NCBI GenBank assembly: GCA_018335695.1
Contig: JAGXRV010000094.1
Span: forward strand, 1 to 64,000
Direction: 5' to 3'
Length of the DNA: 64,000 bases
DNA from: Clostridium sp.
Lineage (GTDB): Bacteria > Bacillota > Dethiobacteria > Dethiobacterales > Dethiobacteraceae
The notes under the pieces were generated by a model. That model made no database searches and was not told where the DNA came from. It saw nothing but the letters and a program-made list of their open reading frames with translations. The position numbers and the translations under genes are program-made. This document shows, one piece after another, positions 25,179 to 35,745 of this stretch (the first letter of the stretch is position 1; the number at the start of each line of letters is the position of its first letter).

Positions 25179-27083
25179 TCATTTCTGTTTGTTTACCGAG
25201 GGGAAAAGAGTCATATCTGTATGCGGCAAAAAAAGTGCCGCCATAAATTCATCCATAAAATCGTTGCCGGCAGACAATTCCAGGTAAGTAATCTTTTTGC
25301 CCAGCTCTTGCGCTTCATGGAAAGCCTCTTGGGAAAGCAGAGCCAGCCGCGCGCCTTTCACTGAGGAGTTACCGATAAAGCTGTATTTTTCCGCCGGTAA
25401 ATCAGGAAGGAGACCGATCACAATAGCATCGCGGATGTTGAGGTAGTTGCCAAAGCCGCCTGCGATAAGCACTCTGTCTATACTCTCTTCGCCAAGCTGA
25501 ACTGCTTTCAACATGCTGCGAATCCCGGCATAGACGGCTCCTTTAGCCCGCAACAAATTCTTAACGTCATTTTCCGTGACAACAATATCCTTGCCGCATT
25601 CCGCCGCTTCGCTAAAGACGAGCACAAACTCCCAACCGTCATCTCCTTGCCGCATTCTCGGGGTAACAATATCTGCCTGCATCTTGCCCGCCCGGTCAAT
25701 GATCCCGGCTTCACGAAATTGAGCCAAACAGTCAATGAGACCTGAACCACAAATTCCCACCGCCTTTAACCCGCCTATCGTGGAAACAGTAACATCATAG
25801 CTGGTCCGGTCAATAACTACCCTTTCAATCGCTCCTTGCATCGCGCGCATCCCAAAGGTAATGCCTCCCCCTTCAAAAGCGGGACCGGCAGAACAGGCGG
25901 ATGATACTAACCAATCTCGATTGCCAAGCACCATTTCGCCGTTTGTCCCAATATCAATAAACAGGACAACTTCCTCAGCTTTAGCCATCTTAGTCACCAA
26001 AGTCCCGGCGACGATATCACCGCCTACATAAGAAGCGACCGAGGGGAAGCAAACAACGTAAGCACCGGGGCTAATCTGCAACCCTAATTCCTGCGCCCGA
26101 ACGGGCGGTGGAGCTGTGGCCAGAGGGATATAGGGTTCCAGCCGCAGATATTTTGGACTCAAACGCAAAAAGAGGTGGGTCATAGTGGTATTGCCGGCCA
26201 CCACCGCCAACTGCACATCATAACTATTTACCTGATGCTGAGCAAGCAACTCGACGACAAGCTGGTTGACGGTGTCAAGCACAGCTTTGTGCAGATCATC
26301 CAAGCCGTTTGGCTTTTCACTGGCGTGAATCATTCGGCTGATAACATCATCACCGAAGCGGGCTTGTTTGTTATAAGACCCTTTTTTTCCTATGCTTTGA
26401 CCTGTATCTAAATCGACAAGATATACTACTACAGTTGTAGTGCCAATATCGACCGCCAAGCCAAAGAATTTGCCGTCGTCATGGCCTGCTTCCACCTGCA
26501 CCACATCGGCACAACCGTTTAACTCTGCCACCGTCACCGTCACACGCCAGTCTTTGGCTCGCAGATTTTCCGGCAGTAAGCGTAAAACAGGCAGACTAAT
26601 ATTAACAGCCTGGCAATTTAACCGATTCCGTAACGCCAACTGCAAACGCGTCCAATCAGAGGCGTTTTCCGTCAAAGTAGGCTCAGGCAAACTTAGCTTA
26701 ATTTTGCGGCAGAGAGGATTTAAGGGATATTCCGCTGCCAAAGACTCTTCTTCTTCGAGTAAAATATTTTTCTTATCAAGGAGCACTTGATGCTGTTCGA
26801 GGCGGGAATCTCTTGGGATATCGACCACAATATTGCCGTCTGCCAACGTTTTGCAGGCAAGTACCAACCCGGCTTGTTTCGCTCTTTTAGAGATATTACC
26901 GGTACTCTCAGCTTTAACGCGGCCATCCTTAACTTTTACCAGACAGCGGCCGCAGGTGCCTTCACCACCGCAAGTAGTTTTTAGCTCTACACCGGCCAGT
27001 GAAGCCGCACGCAACAATGAGGTGCCGGGCTCTACGTGAGCCACTAAGTTGTCGGGAAAGAAAAAGACGGTTACTTTATCCAT
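25179..27083 (-). CDS. acsV: Reductive activator of CFeSP (RACo-like, AcsV)
   Basis: An ATP-dependent activator that reduces inactive Co(II) in the corrinoid protein. The roughly 634-residue protein has an N-terminal [2Fe-2S] ferredoxin domain (cysteines in 'TTCGGEGTCGRCLVKV' and a later Cys), a linker and a C-terminal ASKHA-type ATPase ('GLAVDIGTTTVVVYLVDLDTG', 'VVAGNTTMTHLFL', 'LFIDIGTNGEMVLG', 'IGGLKAVGICGSGLID'). It lies between acsC and acsD, the usual acetogen position. ATG 27083 with AAGGTGG upstream is preferred to GTG 27092. Confidence 0.9.
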   Translation of the reverse strand: MDKVTVFFFPDNLVAHVEPGTSLLRAASLAGVELKTTCGGEGTCGRCLVKVKDGRVKAESTGNISKRAKQAGLVLACKTLADGNIVVDIPRDSRLEQHQVLLDKKNILLEEEESLAAEYPLNPLCRKIKLSLPEPTLTENASDWTRLQLALRNRLNCQAVNISLPVLRLLPENLRAKDWRVTVTVAELNGCADVVQVEAGHDDGKFFGLAVDIGTTTVVVYLVDLDTGQSIGKKGSYNKQARFGDDVISRMIHASEKPNGLDDLHKAVLDTVNQLVVELLAQHQVNSYDVQLAVVAGNTTMTHLFLRLSPKYLRLEPYIPLATAPPPVRAQELGLQISPGAYVVCFPSVASYVGGDIVAGTLVTKMAKAEEVVLFIDIGTNGEMVLGNRDWLVSSACSAGPAFEGGGITFGMRAMQGAIERVVIDRTSYDVTVSTIGGLKAVGICGSGLIDCLAQFREAGIIDRAGKMQADIVTPRMRQGDDGWEFVLVFSEAAECGKDIVVTENDVKNLLRAKGAVYAGIRSMLKAVQLGEESIDRVLIAGGFGNYLNIRDAIVIGLLPDLPAEKYSFIGNSSVKGARLALLSQEAFHEAQELGKKITYLELSAGNDFMDEFMAALFLPHTDMTLFPSVNKQK

Positions 27084-27121
27084 TGGCGCCACCTTTTCTC
27101 CGGTCTCTCGGGGACAGGCTC

Positions 27122-28453
27122 CTATTTGGCAAATTTTTCTTTTGCAAACTTGCTGATTCCGGAAGCTTCACGCGGGCCGACTAAAACTTTCCAACCGCTT
27201 GCTTCTTCTGTGCTGCCTGAAAGCACCGCAACATAGCCGGGCAAGACAAGTGTCTTATGCTTAACTTTTGCCTCCATCTCATTTTCCTTTAAGGCCTTGT
27301 TGATAGAATCACCCGTCAGCTTACCGGCAGCCCAACCGGTAAGGACGGAAACACCGCCGGTATCAACCGGCAAAATATAAGCCGGTATTTTGCTTGCTTC
27401 CACTTCACTTTCAACAATATAGTAAGTGAGAGAAAAATTGGTAGTGATATAAACCGGAGAATCGGGAGTCACATCGCCTATTGCCACCGCTTTTGCTTCC
27501 ACCTGAATCGGTTTTTGCGGGTCGGTAAAAAGATTCTGCCGCCAAGAGAGCAGCGGTAACAGTTCCGCTTTTTCACCGGCACGCAAAACGATTAATCCGG
27601 CATACTTAGTAAGATAGACAACAGCCTGTGTTATTTCTGCCAGAGAGTCCTCTTTGGCAGTAAAGGTCATCGCAGGGTAAGCAAAGGGACGAAAACGTTT
27701 CCGTACGGCCAAACGCCGCATCTGAGTCAGGTCGGCCAACACTTGGGCTGTTTCCCGGTTGCCGCTATCCAAAACCAGCTCCTTATGACCCAGCTTAGTA
27801 ATTTTTTCTACCAATTCTGAGAGATCCGCCAATCCTTTGCCTTTGACAGCCAGCGGACAGGCAAGCTCTCGGGCAAGCGAGGTCATCTCCTCATAGTTCT
27901 CATTCGTAGCCGCGTAGAGAAGAGGTTTCTTGTCAGCCACGGCAGCAGCAGCCGCCGACATCACATCTGTGTTTTCGCAGATTAACAAGAAAGGTTTGCT
28001 TGTATTTGCAGCCACTGTTTGAGCGGCAGCTTTAAACTTGGCGGCATCCCCGGAAACACATTCTAAAGCTACCAGATCAGTAACATAATGCATCCCCACA
28101 CGGTCAAACTCCAGTTGATTAAAAGAAGCCAAACAGGCAGCCACATCTTCTGTGTCTTTTATGATTACCGCTATGGCGGTAGGATGATAGAATCGCTTGT
28201 CGTGACGAAACAACTCTGTTTCTTCACCCATTTCCACAGTATAATCACCGGTACCCACTTTAACCAGCTTTATCGGCGGTGCGGCAGCCGCCCCCAACAC
28301 TTCTTTCGCTTCTTCGGAAACGTGAGGACACTTATCGAGAGAAGTTTTGCCCGCAGACAGTGCCATGGCAAAAGCTAAGCAGGTGGGGAAGCCACAGTCA
28401 CCGGTGTTAGTTTTAGGCAGCTGTTTAAAAATCTCAAGACCGGTTAACCCCAT
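27122..28453 (-). CDS. acsC: Corrinoid/iron-sulfur protein, large subunit
   Basis: Large (gamma) subunit of CFeSP, 443 residues. The N-terminal 4Fe-4S motif 'CGFPTCLAFAMALSAGKTSLDKCP' receives electrons for cobalt reduction, and the remaining barrel and C-terminal corrinoid-binding domain fit AcsC. ATG 28453 is preferred to 28519 because AAAGGAG precedes it and the normal N-terminus 'MGLTGLEIFKQLPKTNCG'-like region starts there (this protein has 'NTGDCGFP'). It is separated from acsB by a terminator-like hairpin. Confidence 0.94.
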   Translation of the reverse strand: MGLTGLEIFKQLPKTNTGDCGFPTCLAFAMALSAGKTSLDKCPHVSEEAKEVLGAAAAPPIKLVKVGTGDYTVEMGEETELFRHDKRFYHPTAIAVIIKDTEDVAACLASFNQLEFDRVGMHYVTDLVALECVSGDAAKFKAAAQTVAANTSKPFLLICENTDVMSAAAAAVADKKPLLYAATNENYEEMTSLARELACPLAVKGKGLADLSELVEKITKLGHKELVLDSGNRETAQVLADLTQMRRLAVRKRFRPFAYPAMTFTAKEDSLAEITQAVVYLTKYAGLIVLRAGEKAELLPLLSWRQNLFTDPQKPIQVEAKAVAIGDVTPDSPVYITTNFSLTYYIVESEVEASKIPAYILPVDTGGVSVLTGWAAGKLTGDSINKALKENEMEAKVKHKTLVLPGYVAVLSGSTEEASGWKVLVGPREASGISKFAKEKFAK

Positions 28454-28525
28454 GATTCGGACTCCTTTCACTAACTTTGAGTTTAGCAAAAAATGACAAC
28501 CCAGACATTTCTTACGCAAAAAAAA

Positions 28526-28558
28526 GAGACGGGCGGACTTAACCCCGACCCGGCCTCT
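28526..28558 (-). terminator. Terminator-like hairpin between acsB and acsC
   Basis: On the minus strand the AGAGGCCGGG and CCCGTCTCT arms (one mismatch region) flank a loop of about 12 nt and are followed by T8. It lies 3 nt after the acsB stop. It probably acts as a partial terminator or processing site inside the operon, lowering acsC expression relative to acsB. Confidence 0.6.
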
Positions 28559-28561
28559 CTG

Positions 28562-30745
28562 TTACAGCAACGGATCCATGGTCAAAGCCGGATGCCCTTT
28601 TTCTTCCAGGAAAGGCAGAATTTCTTCCCCCGTAGTACCCACAGTTTCATCGGCTATCTTATCAACAAAGTCAGCGCCTAAGCCTTCTTCTTCGGCACGC
28701 TGGCGCAGGTCGTCCCCTAAGAAAGCTTTTAACTCTTTAGGCATCCAAACGATACGGGCCAAACCACCGTCAGCTTTGAGAAATTTTTTGGACAAGAGGT
28801 AGGAGCGCCCAATCCCCAAAAACCCGGGTGCCTGTACGCCGCCGCCCACGGAGCCTGCCAAGGTGGAGAAAGTCATGCCACAAGGGGTAGCTCCGGAATG
28901 CTCGCGAGTTGTTACCATCAATCCGTTTGCCTCAGGCACAATCGCAAGAATAGCCTCGAAGCAGCCGCACGATGTCATCGGCTGATCCATCAGCGTGTAG
29001 AGATTGACTTCTTCCACGCTTCGATTGGAGTTGTTATAAACATATTCGTTTACTGACTCCCACATCCCTTTTTCAGCATCAATCAGACCCTCTTTCTTAA
29101 TCGGACGGTTCGGACCGTTAGGGTCAATTTCATAGGAAGCTTTAGCATCAAGCCAACTTACGGCACCGCAAAGACCTACTCTTTCAGGAGCGACTACGCA
29201 AATATGATTCGGGGCAAAGGACTGGCAAAGAATACAGGAATAAAGCTCATCGACCGCCTCATCGGTAAGGCCGCGGAGACGCTTATCACGTTCTGCGTAG
29301 CGGGCGCGGGCAATTTTAATGTTCTCCTCCACCTGTTCCCTATCGGTAATCAAAGTAACTTCCACGCGGTCAACAATGGCGGGGAATTCATCTTTAAATT
29401 TAGCAATCAGTATTTCACCATAATGCTTCAGGCGGAAACCCTTAGCGATAGCATCTTTAGAAACACGCAACCAGCAAATATCACGCTGGGCAACGTGCCA
29501 TAGCCCTTCGCCATAGTTAATGAAATAGTGAATCCGTCGCTCCAGCACACCTTCAAAATCTACCTGCATCTTCCTGCCATAGATTTTAACCATGATCCCT
29601 AAGGGCAACCTGGCGCCTTCTTCAACTTCATCAAAATCGGGCCCGATTACAGTTATCTTACCGTCAACAATTTCATCTTCAGACACCATTTGCACAAGCT
29701 CAAAAGCAGTAGTCCTGCCGCCGCCCATTTCCACATACATATCGCCTTTGCGAATAGTCTCGCCCTCGAAGGCGGGACCGATAGTGATGGGCACAGGAAT
29801 TTCGAGGATTTTTAATTTAATACCCCGCAACTCCAGGCTGTATTTAACAAGCGTATCATAATCAGTGTGGGAAACGTACCAATCAGGAATTTCTTCTTCC
29901 AGTTTTGTATCGCAAATGACAGGAAACCCCAGGAAGATGGCAGCAAAGTGGGCTGCAACCTGCACATCATCAATTTCTCCCAAATGCAGCACAAAAGCCC
30001 GGACACGACGACGCTGATAGTCACGATGCTCTTCGCGCAAACCTGGGGCAATACCACCAAAAGACATCCCGGCACGCAAGGCATAATTCACAGCATGAAT
30101 AACTTGAGTAAAATTCCCCAGAGGAAAAGCAATATAATCCACGCCAAGCTTCATATTTTGTTCCAGCAACTGCTCGATGACTTCGTTAACCAAAAAAATC
30201 ATCATCCCTTTTGCCTGCAGTTCCTGTACTATTTTTGCGGCAGCTTCACTCGATTTAGCTTTACCAATAATAATGGCCTGTCCGGGAATAGTCCAATCAA
30301 CAAGTTGAATCCCGAATTTACGCAGAATTGGATCGGGCAAATAGCCGGTCCACGGGGCGACATGGGGCTGTGCTCCGTTAATATAGCGGAGCACCTCGAT
30401 AATTTCTGCGGCATAGGCGGTAGCCTCACCGGCAAGACGGGCATTTTCAAAAGTCAAACTTTCTTTAATCTGATGGCGCATCTTGTTGAGAATAGGCGGC
30501 AGTTCACCAAGTTTAGTCACTTTAACGCCGGAAAGCGAACTGATAACCGGCAGATAGTAAGCAGTATCCGGATAAGCAACCGGCTGATTCGGACCATACT
30601 TACGAATTGCCTTGCTCAACAGAATCTCAGCATAACCGGTAGCAATAATCGCACCGTTATACACACGCTGGAGCAGCTTTTTCGGGGCTTTCGACTGGTC
30701 AGTTATCGCCCCTGCGTAAATTTCATCAAAGGCTGTCATCGACAT
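28562..30745 (-). CDS. acsB: Acetyl-CoA synthase (CODH/ACS alpha subunit)
   Basis: Makes acetyl-CoA from CO, the CFeSP methyl group and CoA. The 727 residues match the full length of the Moorella protein. The A-cluster cysteines are present: 'CILC' then Cys 9 and 19 residues on ('HICVVAPERVGLCGAV'), and 'TSCGCFEAI' (Cys-Gly-Cys). The start ATG 30745 has GGGAGG upstream. No CO dehydrogenase catalytic gene (acsA) is in the window, although AcsA normally binds AcsB. Confidence 0.96.
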   Translation of the reverse strand: MSMTAFDEIYAGAITDQSKAPKKLLQRVYNGAIIATGYAEILLSKAIRKYGPNQPVAYPDTAYYLPVISSLSGVKVTKLGELPPILNKMRHQIKESLTFENARLAGEATAYAAEIIEVLRYINGAQPHVAPWTGYLPDPILRKFGIQLVDWTIPGQAIIIGKAKSSEAAAKIVQELQAKGMMIFLVNEVIEQLLEQNMKLGVDYIAFPLGNFTQVIHAVNYALRAGMSFGGIAPGLREEHRDYQRRRVRAFVLHLGEIDDVQVAAHFAAIFLGFPVICDTKLEEEIPDWYVSHTDYDTLVKYSLELRGIKLKILEIPVPITIGPAFEGETIRKGDMYVEMGGGRTTAFELVQMVSEDEIVDGKITVIGPDFDEVEEGARLPLGIMVKIYGRKMQVDFEGVLERRIHYFINYGEGLWHVAQRDICWLRVSKDAIAKGFRLKHYGEILIAKFKDEFPAIVDRVEVTLITDREQVEENIKIARARYAERDKRLRGLTDEAVDELYSCILCQSFAPNHICVVAPERVGLCGAVSWLDAKASYEIDPNGPNRPIKKEGLIDAEKGMWESVNEYVYNNSNRSVEEVNLYTLMDQPMTSCGCFEAILAIVPEANGLMVTTREHSGATPCGMTFSTLAGSVGGGVQAPGFLGIGRSYLLSKKFLKADGGLARIVWMPKELKAFLGDDLRQRAEEEGLGADFVDKIADETVGTTGEEILPFLEEKGHPALTMDPLL

Positions 30746-30777
30746 GCTCTTTCCTCCCAGACAAGCAATTTTTTTGC

Positions 30778-31539
30778 TTATTTTTCCTCCAAGATGCTAT
30801 CTACAAGAGCGTCTATCCCGGGCATCACACCGGAGCCTGCCAACAAACCGCTTTCTTCTTCAACAGCATTTTCCAAGACACCTTCATCAAAAGGAATCAT
30901 TCCTAAGAGTTCCTCTTCAGTAAACTGTGAGCGGACAAACTCTCTCTCTCGGTCATTTCTGACTTTATTGACTAAGACTTTAATCTTGCGGATCTTTAAT
31001 TCACTCGCCAGTTTCTGAACAACCTTGGCCGTAGCCACAGATACACGAGTCGGTTCGGTCACAATAATAATCAGGTCTACTCCGCGTGCCGTCCCCCGGG
31101 TAAGATGCTCAATCCCGGCGCTCATATCCAAAACTACCATGTCACTTTTGTCTAACAACAGGCTGGCCAGGACTGCGTACAGAAAGGAATTTTCTTTGCA
31201 GTAACAGGCTGTGCCGCCCTGCTTAATAGCACCCATGCGCAAAAACCTGATTTTATCCTGTTTAATCGAGAAGTCATCAATCAGGTCATCAACTTTGGGG
31301 TTGAGCGAAAAAAAGGCGCCGCCACCGCCTGCACGCTCATCAATTAATGCTTTCATTTCAATAATCGGACGCAGCGAAGCCAGCTCATGAGCAGGCAAGC
31401 CCAAAGTGGCGCCTAAGCTCACATCGGGATCAGCGTCTACTGCATAAACATTAAAGCCACGCTTGGCAAAAGCACGAATCAAATTAGCGGAAAAAGTAGT
31501 TTTACCCACACCACCCTTGCCGGAAACAGCTATCTTCAT
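30778..31539 (-). CDS. cooC: CooC/AcsF-type nickel-insertion ATPase
   Basis: A 253-residue MinD-type ATPase with deviant Walker A 'MKIAVSGKGGVGKTTFSANL', a switch region 'VVLDMSAGIEHLTRG' and a Walker B-like Asp. CooC/AcsF proteins help put nickel into CO dehydrogenase or acetyl-CoA synthase. It directly precedes acsB, which supports a maturation role. It lies about 120 nt after the clpC stop, where I see an AT-rich stretch but no convincing promoter. The start ATG 31539 has GGTAGGTG upstream. Confidence 0.88.
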   Translation of the reverse strand: MKIAVSGKGGVGKTTFSANLIRAFAKRGFNVYAVDADPDVSLGATLGLPAHELASLRPIIEMKALIDERAGGGGAFFSLNPKVDDLIDDFSIKQDKIRFLRMGAIKQGGTACYCKENSFLYAVLASLLLDKSDMVVLDMSAGIEHLTRGTARGVDLIIIVTEPTRVSVATAKVVQKLASELKIRKIKVLVNKVRNDREREFVRSQFTEEELLGMIPFDEGVLENAVEEESGLLAGSGVMPGIDALVDSILEEK

Positions 31540-31658
31540 AAAAGCACCTACCCAAAAGGAAGATCTAAAAATAATTTAAAATAAAACAACACTTGCTCTT
31601 ACTTCAACGAAGTCGATGAAAATCCTTTTTTTCAGAAAAATTAGTTTAGTAAAAAAAC

Positions 31659-34115
31659 TTACCCCTGCTTTTCGACAGCCGGTTCATCCTTTGAAAAAAC
31701 CAACCGTCCATCAGCCGCATCCACCAAAATGATGTCATTTTGAGTATATTCGCCGCGCAAAATTTTCTCCGAAACTTCGTCCTCAATGCGCTTTTGCAGC
31801 ACTCTGCGCAGCGGCCTGGCACCAAATGTGGGGTCATATCCTTCTTTCGCCAGCAATGCCTTAGCAGCCTCGCTGACTTTTAGCACCATTTTATAATCAC
31901 TCAGACGGTTAGCTAATTCAAGCAGCATCAGCTCGACAATTTCCGTTAAATGTTCTTCTGCAAGTGGGTGGAAAACGATTACTTCATCAATCCGGTTTAA
32001 AAATTCCGGACGGAAAGAGCGCTTCAGCTCATCCATCACCTTGCTCTTCATATCCTCATAGGTCTTTTCCCGATCTCCGGTCCTAAAACCCATAGTGGCC
32101 TGTTTTTTCAATTCGGCGGCGCCCACGTTTGATGTCATGATAATTACGGCGTTGCGGAAATCGACTGTGCGTCCCTTGCTATCTGTAAGACGTCCGTCTT
32201 CCAGTACCTGCAGCAAGATATTAAACACTTCCGAATGCGCTTTTTCAATTTCATCAAAAAGGATAACAGAATAAGGCTTGCGCCGCACTTTCTCCGTCAG
32301 CTGCCCTCCCTCATCATAACCTACATAACCCGGAGGCGCGCCCACCAAACGAGCTGTAGTATGCTTTTCCATATACTCAGACATATCCAAACTAGTCATA
32401 GCATCTTCATCGCCAAAGAGACTCTCCGCTAAAGCCCGGGCTAATTCCGTTTTGCCCACACCGGTAGGACCAAGGAAGATAAACGAACCAATCGGCCGCT
32501 TAGGACTCTTAAGACCGGCGCGTGCCCTGCGAATAGCTCGCGACACAGCTTTTACCGCTTCGTCCTGACCTATTACCCGCTGATGAAGAATAGACTCCAT
32601 ATTTAAAAGTCTTTCCGTTTCTTCTTCCTCGAGGCGTTTAACCGGTATGCCAGTCCAAGCCGCCACAATTTGAGCAATATCTTCAGAGCCTACAGAGCGG
32701 GTGTCGGATGATTTGCGCTGTTCCCATGATCTCTTCAAATTCTGCAGTTCTTCCTTCATCAGATGTTCTTTGTCCCGCAGCTTGGCTGCCAGCTCAAACT
32801 CCTGACTGCGAACAGCCGCTTCCTTTTCATTACGCAGCGTTTCCACCTTAGACTCAAGCTCTTTTAAATCCGGCGGAGCGGTATAAGCCTTCATCCTAAC
32901 CCGGGAGGCTGCCTCATCGATTAAATCAATAGCTTTATCAGGCAAAAATCGATCGCTAATATAGCGATCCGCCAAAGTAACAGCCGCATTTAACGCTTCA
33001 TCCGTTATCTTTACCCGATGGTGAGCTTCGTAACGGTCACGAAGTCCTTTGAGAATTTCCAGCGACTCTTCTTTTGTCGGCTCGCCCACCGTTATCGGTT
33101 GAAAACGGCGTTCCAACGCCGGGTCACGCTCGATATGCTTTCTGTACTCATCCAAAGTGGTTGCACCGATAGCCTGCATTTCGCCGCGGGCCAGCGCCGG
33201 CTTTAAAATATTGGAAGCATCGATAGCGCCTTCGGCTGCGCCGGCGCCGATTAAAGTATGAAGTTCATCAATAAATACGATCACATTGCCGGCGGAGCGC
33301 AACTCTTCCATCAGCTTACGCAACCGCTCCTCAAATTCGCCCCGGTATTTCGTGCCGGCCACCACCGCAGCCAATTCAAGCGTAACCACCCGTTTATCCT
33401 TAAGTGTTTCCGGAACACGCACTTCAATAATCCGTTGCGCCAACCCTTCGGCAATAGCAGTTTTTCCCACGCCTGGCTCCCCAATTAAGCAAGGATTGTT
33501 CTTTGTCCGCCGCGATAAAACCTGAATAACGCGTTCAATTTCAGTCTCCCGCCCAACAACAGGATCAAGTTTTCCTTCTTTAGCCAATTTGGTTAAATCC
33601 CGCCCAAACTGATCTACTGTAGGCGTAGCAGAAGTGCGGCCGGCAGATTCTTCTTGCAGCCGCGTATCGTCACTGCTGCCAAGCAAAGCAAGCACAGATT
33701 TGCGGCCCCGGGTCAGGTCAATACCCAAATTTGTTAACACCTGCGCCGCAATTCCTTCCCCTTCACGAATCAGACCAAGCAGCAGATGTTCCGTACCGAC
33801 ATAGTTATGCCCTAAGCTTTGCCCTTCTTCAATAGCCAATTCTATCACTTTTTTGGCGCGCGGAGTATAGTTTACTCCCTGCGGACCGGAACGCTGGTCA
33901 CCTTTGCCAATCAATTTCTCAATTTCGGAACGGACGCTATCAAGCTCCACCCCAAGCGACAGCAGAACTTTAGCCGCAATTCCTTCCCCTTCCCTTACTA
34001 AGCCAAGCAGAATATGCTCTGTGCCTACAAAACTATGGTGAAACCGCTTAGCCTCGTCCTGAGCAAGCACCAAAACTTTTTGCGCTCTTTCGGTAAACCG
34101 GCCAAACATAAACAT
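31659..34115 (-). CDS. clpC: ClpC, AAA+ unfoldase of the ClpCP protease
   Basis: An 818-residue class 1 Clp/Hsp100 protein. There are two N-terminal Clp_N repeats (residues about 5-145), a first AAA+ module with '[13 protein letters not shown]', a UVR-like middle segment ('[18 protein letters not shown]') and a second AAA+ module with '[16 protein letters not shown]'. It unfolds proteins for ClpP; in Gram-positives it takes arginine-phosphorylated substrates made by McsB, encoded just upstream. Start ATG 34115 follows AGGAGG overlapping the mcsB stop. It is the last gene of the CtsR operon. Confidence 0.96.
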   Translation of the reverse strand: MFMFGRFTERAQKVLVLAQDEAKRFHHSFVGTEHILLGLVREGEGIAAKVLLSLGVELDSVRSEIEKLIGKGDQRSGPQGVNYTPRAKKVIELAIEEGQSLGHNYVGTEHLLLGLIREGEGIAAQVLTNLGIDLTRGRKSVLALLGSSDDTRLQEESAGRTSATPTVDQFGRDLTKLAKEGKLDPVVGRETEIERVIQVLSRRTKNNPCLIGEPGVGKTAIAEGLAQRIIEVRVPETLKDKRVVTLELAAVVAGTKYRGEFEERLRKLMEELRSAGNVIVFIDELHTLIGAGAAEGAIDASNILKPALARGEMQAIGATTLDEYRKHIERDPALERRFQPITVGEPTKEESLEILKGLRDRYEAHHRVKITDEALNAAVTLADRYISDRFLPDKAIDLIDEAASRVRMKAYTAPPDLKELESKVETLRNEKEAAVRSQEFELAAKLRDKEHLMKEELQNLKRSWEQRKSSDTRSVGSEDIAQIVAAWTGIPVKRLEEEETERLLNMESILHQRVIGQDEAVKAVSRAIRRARAGLKSPKRPIGSFIFLGPTGVGKTELARALAESLFGDEDAMTSLDMSEYMEKHTTARLVGAPPGYVGYDEGGQLTEKVRRKPYSVILFDEIEKAHSEVFNILLQVLEDGRLTDSKGRTVDFRNAVIIMTSNVGAAELKKQATMGFRTGDREKTYEDMKSKVMDELKRSFRPEFLNRIDEVIVFHPLAEEHLTEIVELMLLELANRLSDYKMVLKVSEAAKALLAKEGYDPTFGARPLRRVLQKRIEDEVSEKILRGEYTQNDIILVDAADGRLVFSKDEPAVEKQG

Positions 34116-35204
34116 TTAATTTCCTCCTCCCATTTGTTCCGCATCTTCTTGCGGCGCAAGCCATCTTCTCATTAAGCGGGCCCGCTCCCGTTCACGGTCA
34201 ACGCCTTCCAGCACATGACCCGCTTCCAGTTGCAAACAGGCCGGTCGCAAAAGCACCATAAGTTCCTTTAAAATGGTGCCCGGCACTTCTCTGATCAAGC
34301 CTAAGTCAACACCCAGACGCACATCCGATAATAACTGCATAGCTTCCTGAGACGACATCAACCAGGAATGCTTCAGTATGCCAAAAGCTCTGTTGACACG
34401 GTCGCACACCCGGTCCCGTCCCTCATTTAACAGCATCTGCCTGGCATGCGCTTCCTGCTCGACGACTTGCCGCGTCACACCGGAGAGATTCTTAACTATT
34501 TCATCTTCGCTTTGCCCCAGCGTAATCTGGTTGGAAATCTGGACAAGGTTTCCCGTAACTTCTGACCCCTCACCATACATCCCGCGTACCGCCAAGCCTA
34601 CTTGGGCAATGGCTGAGAGCACCCTATTAATCTGCTTTGTCAACACCAGTGCCGGGAGATGAACCATAACTGAGGCTCGTAGTCCTGTTCCTGCATTAGT
34701 TGGACAGGTAGTTAAATATCCCCATTGCCCGTCATAAGCATAATCCAGACTGGCTTCCAGCAAATCATCGCAAAAATTTGCTTCCTCGAGCGCCGTCTCC
34801 AACTGGAGGCCGGGCAAGAGACATTGAATACGCAAATGGTCTTCCTCATTTACCATAATACTGAGAGCCTCGTCGCTGCGCAATAAAACGGCGGAAATGT
34901 GCGTTTCTTTGCTTAACAGTGGGCTAATCAAATGTTTTTCAACTAAGACCTGTCTTTGCAGAGGTTCGAGATGATCCATCCTTAAAAAATTCAGATCTCC
35001 CATTTTCTCCCGCAGCAAACAACTTGCTGCCTGCACTTGTTCCGCAACTTTGTTCAATTGACTGTCTGTTGCCAAAAAAGGAGCGGGAAATTGCTGAATA
35101 TTTCTCGCTAAACGAACACGGCTGCTCATCACAATTTCTCCGTCAGGCCCCGAGCTGCTCATCCAGTTGCTGCTCTGCAGCCCGACACCTTCAGCGCTTT
35201 TCAT
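34116..35204 (-). CDS. mcsB: Protein arginine kinase McsB
   Basis: Phosphorylates arginines to mark proteins for ClpCP, and in B. subtilis inactivates CtsR. The 362-residue guanidino-kinase fold shows 'IVMSSRVRLARNI', 'INEEDHLRIQC'-type segment ('MVNEEDHLRIQCLLPG'), the active-site cysteine area 'LTTCPTNAGTGLRASVMVHLPAL' and 'RGMYGEGSEVTGNLVQISNQITLGQSE'. ATG 35204 has GGGGGTG upstream and overlaps the mcsA end. Confidence 0.95.
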   Translation of the reverse strand: MKSAEGVGLQSSNWMSSSGPDGEIVMSSRVRLARNIQQFPAPFLATDSQLNKVAEQVQAASCLLREKMGDLNFLRMDHLEPLQRQVLVEKHLISPLLSKETHISAVLLRSDEALSIMVNEEDHLRIQCLLPGLQLETALEEANFCDDLLEASLDYAYDGQWGYLTTCPTNAGTGLRASVMVHLPALVLTKQINRVLSAIAQVGLAVRGMYGEGSEVTGNLVQISNQITLGQSEDEIVKNLSGVTRQVVEQEAHARQMLLNEGRDRVCDRVNRAFGILKHSWLMSSQEAMQLLSDVRLGVDLGLIREVPGTILKELMVLLRPACLQLEAGHVLEGVDRERERARLMRRWLAPQEDAEQMGGGN

Positions 35205-35730
35205 ATTCTTCACCCCCATTTAGGGCACTAGCTTCCAACTCTCTGATTTTATCTCGCACCTGTGCCGCCTGTTCAAACTCCTCCCGTTCAACGAGGCTTT
35301 GCAGGTGCTCCCTCATCTCAGCGATACTTCTGCGCAACTTAATTGAACCCCCTGCCCTAAGCGGCACTTTTCCCACATGCTGCGTTGAACCATGGATGCG
35401 CCGCATCAAAGATGACAGCCGATCTGCAAAAGTCTGGTAGCAACAACTGCAGCCAAACCGTCCAATCTGACCAAACTGAGCATAGGTTAGGCCGCAGTTT
35501 TCGCACTGCATCTTTACCGTATGTCCCATTACTTGCGCAGCCGGCTGATTATCAAGATTCATTAAGCCGGTCAACAAATTATGAATAGAAAATGGAGGAT
35601 GCGAATCAAAATGGAAATCTCCCTTTTCCCGTGCGCACTGTTCACAAAGATGCTGCACAGTCTGCTCATGGTCAATAATGTATGTTAAATGAACCTTTGC
35701 CGGTCTTTTTTTACATTCGTTACATAACAT
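35191..35730 (-). CDS. mcsA: McsA, zinc-binding activator of McsB
   Basis: A 179-residue protein with four CxxC zinc pairs ('MLCNECKKRP', 'QHLCEQCAREKG', 'MQCENCGLTYAQ', 'FGCSCC') and a C-terminal UVR motif ('LVEREEFEQAAQVRDKIRELE'). McsA binds and activates the McsB arginine kinase. It has the normal operon position after ctsR. A RBS of AGGAGG type precedes ATG 35730. Confidence 0.93.
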   Translation of the reverse strand: MLCNECKKRPAKVHLTYIIDHEQTVQHLCEQCAREKGDFHFDSHPPFSIHNLLTGLMNLDNQPAAQVMGHTVKMQCENCGLTYAQFGQIGRFGCSCCYQTFADRLSSLMRRIHGSTQHVGKVPLRAGGSIKLRRSIAEMREHLQSLVEREEFEQAAQVRDKIRELEASALNGGEEYEKR

Positions 35731-35745
35731 TTTTACCGCCTCCTG

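Noticed and set aside
31540-31658. Riboswitch or promoter between clpC and cooC
   Set aside because: The stretch is AT-rich with only short imperfect hairpins; no element could be defined with confidence.
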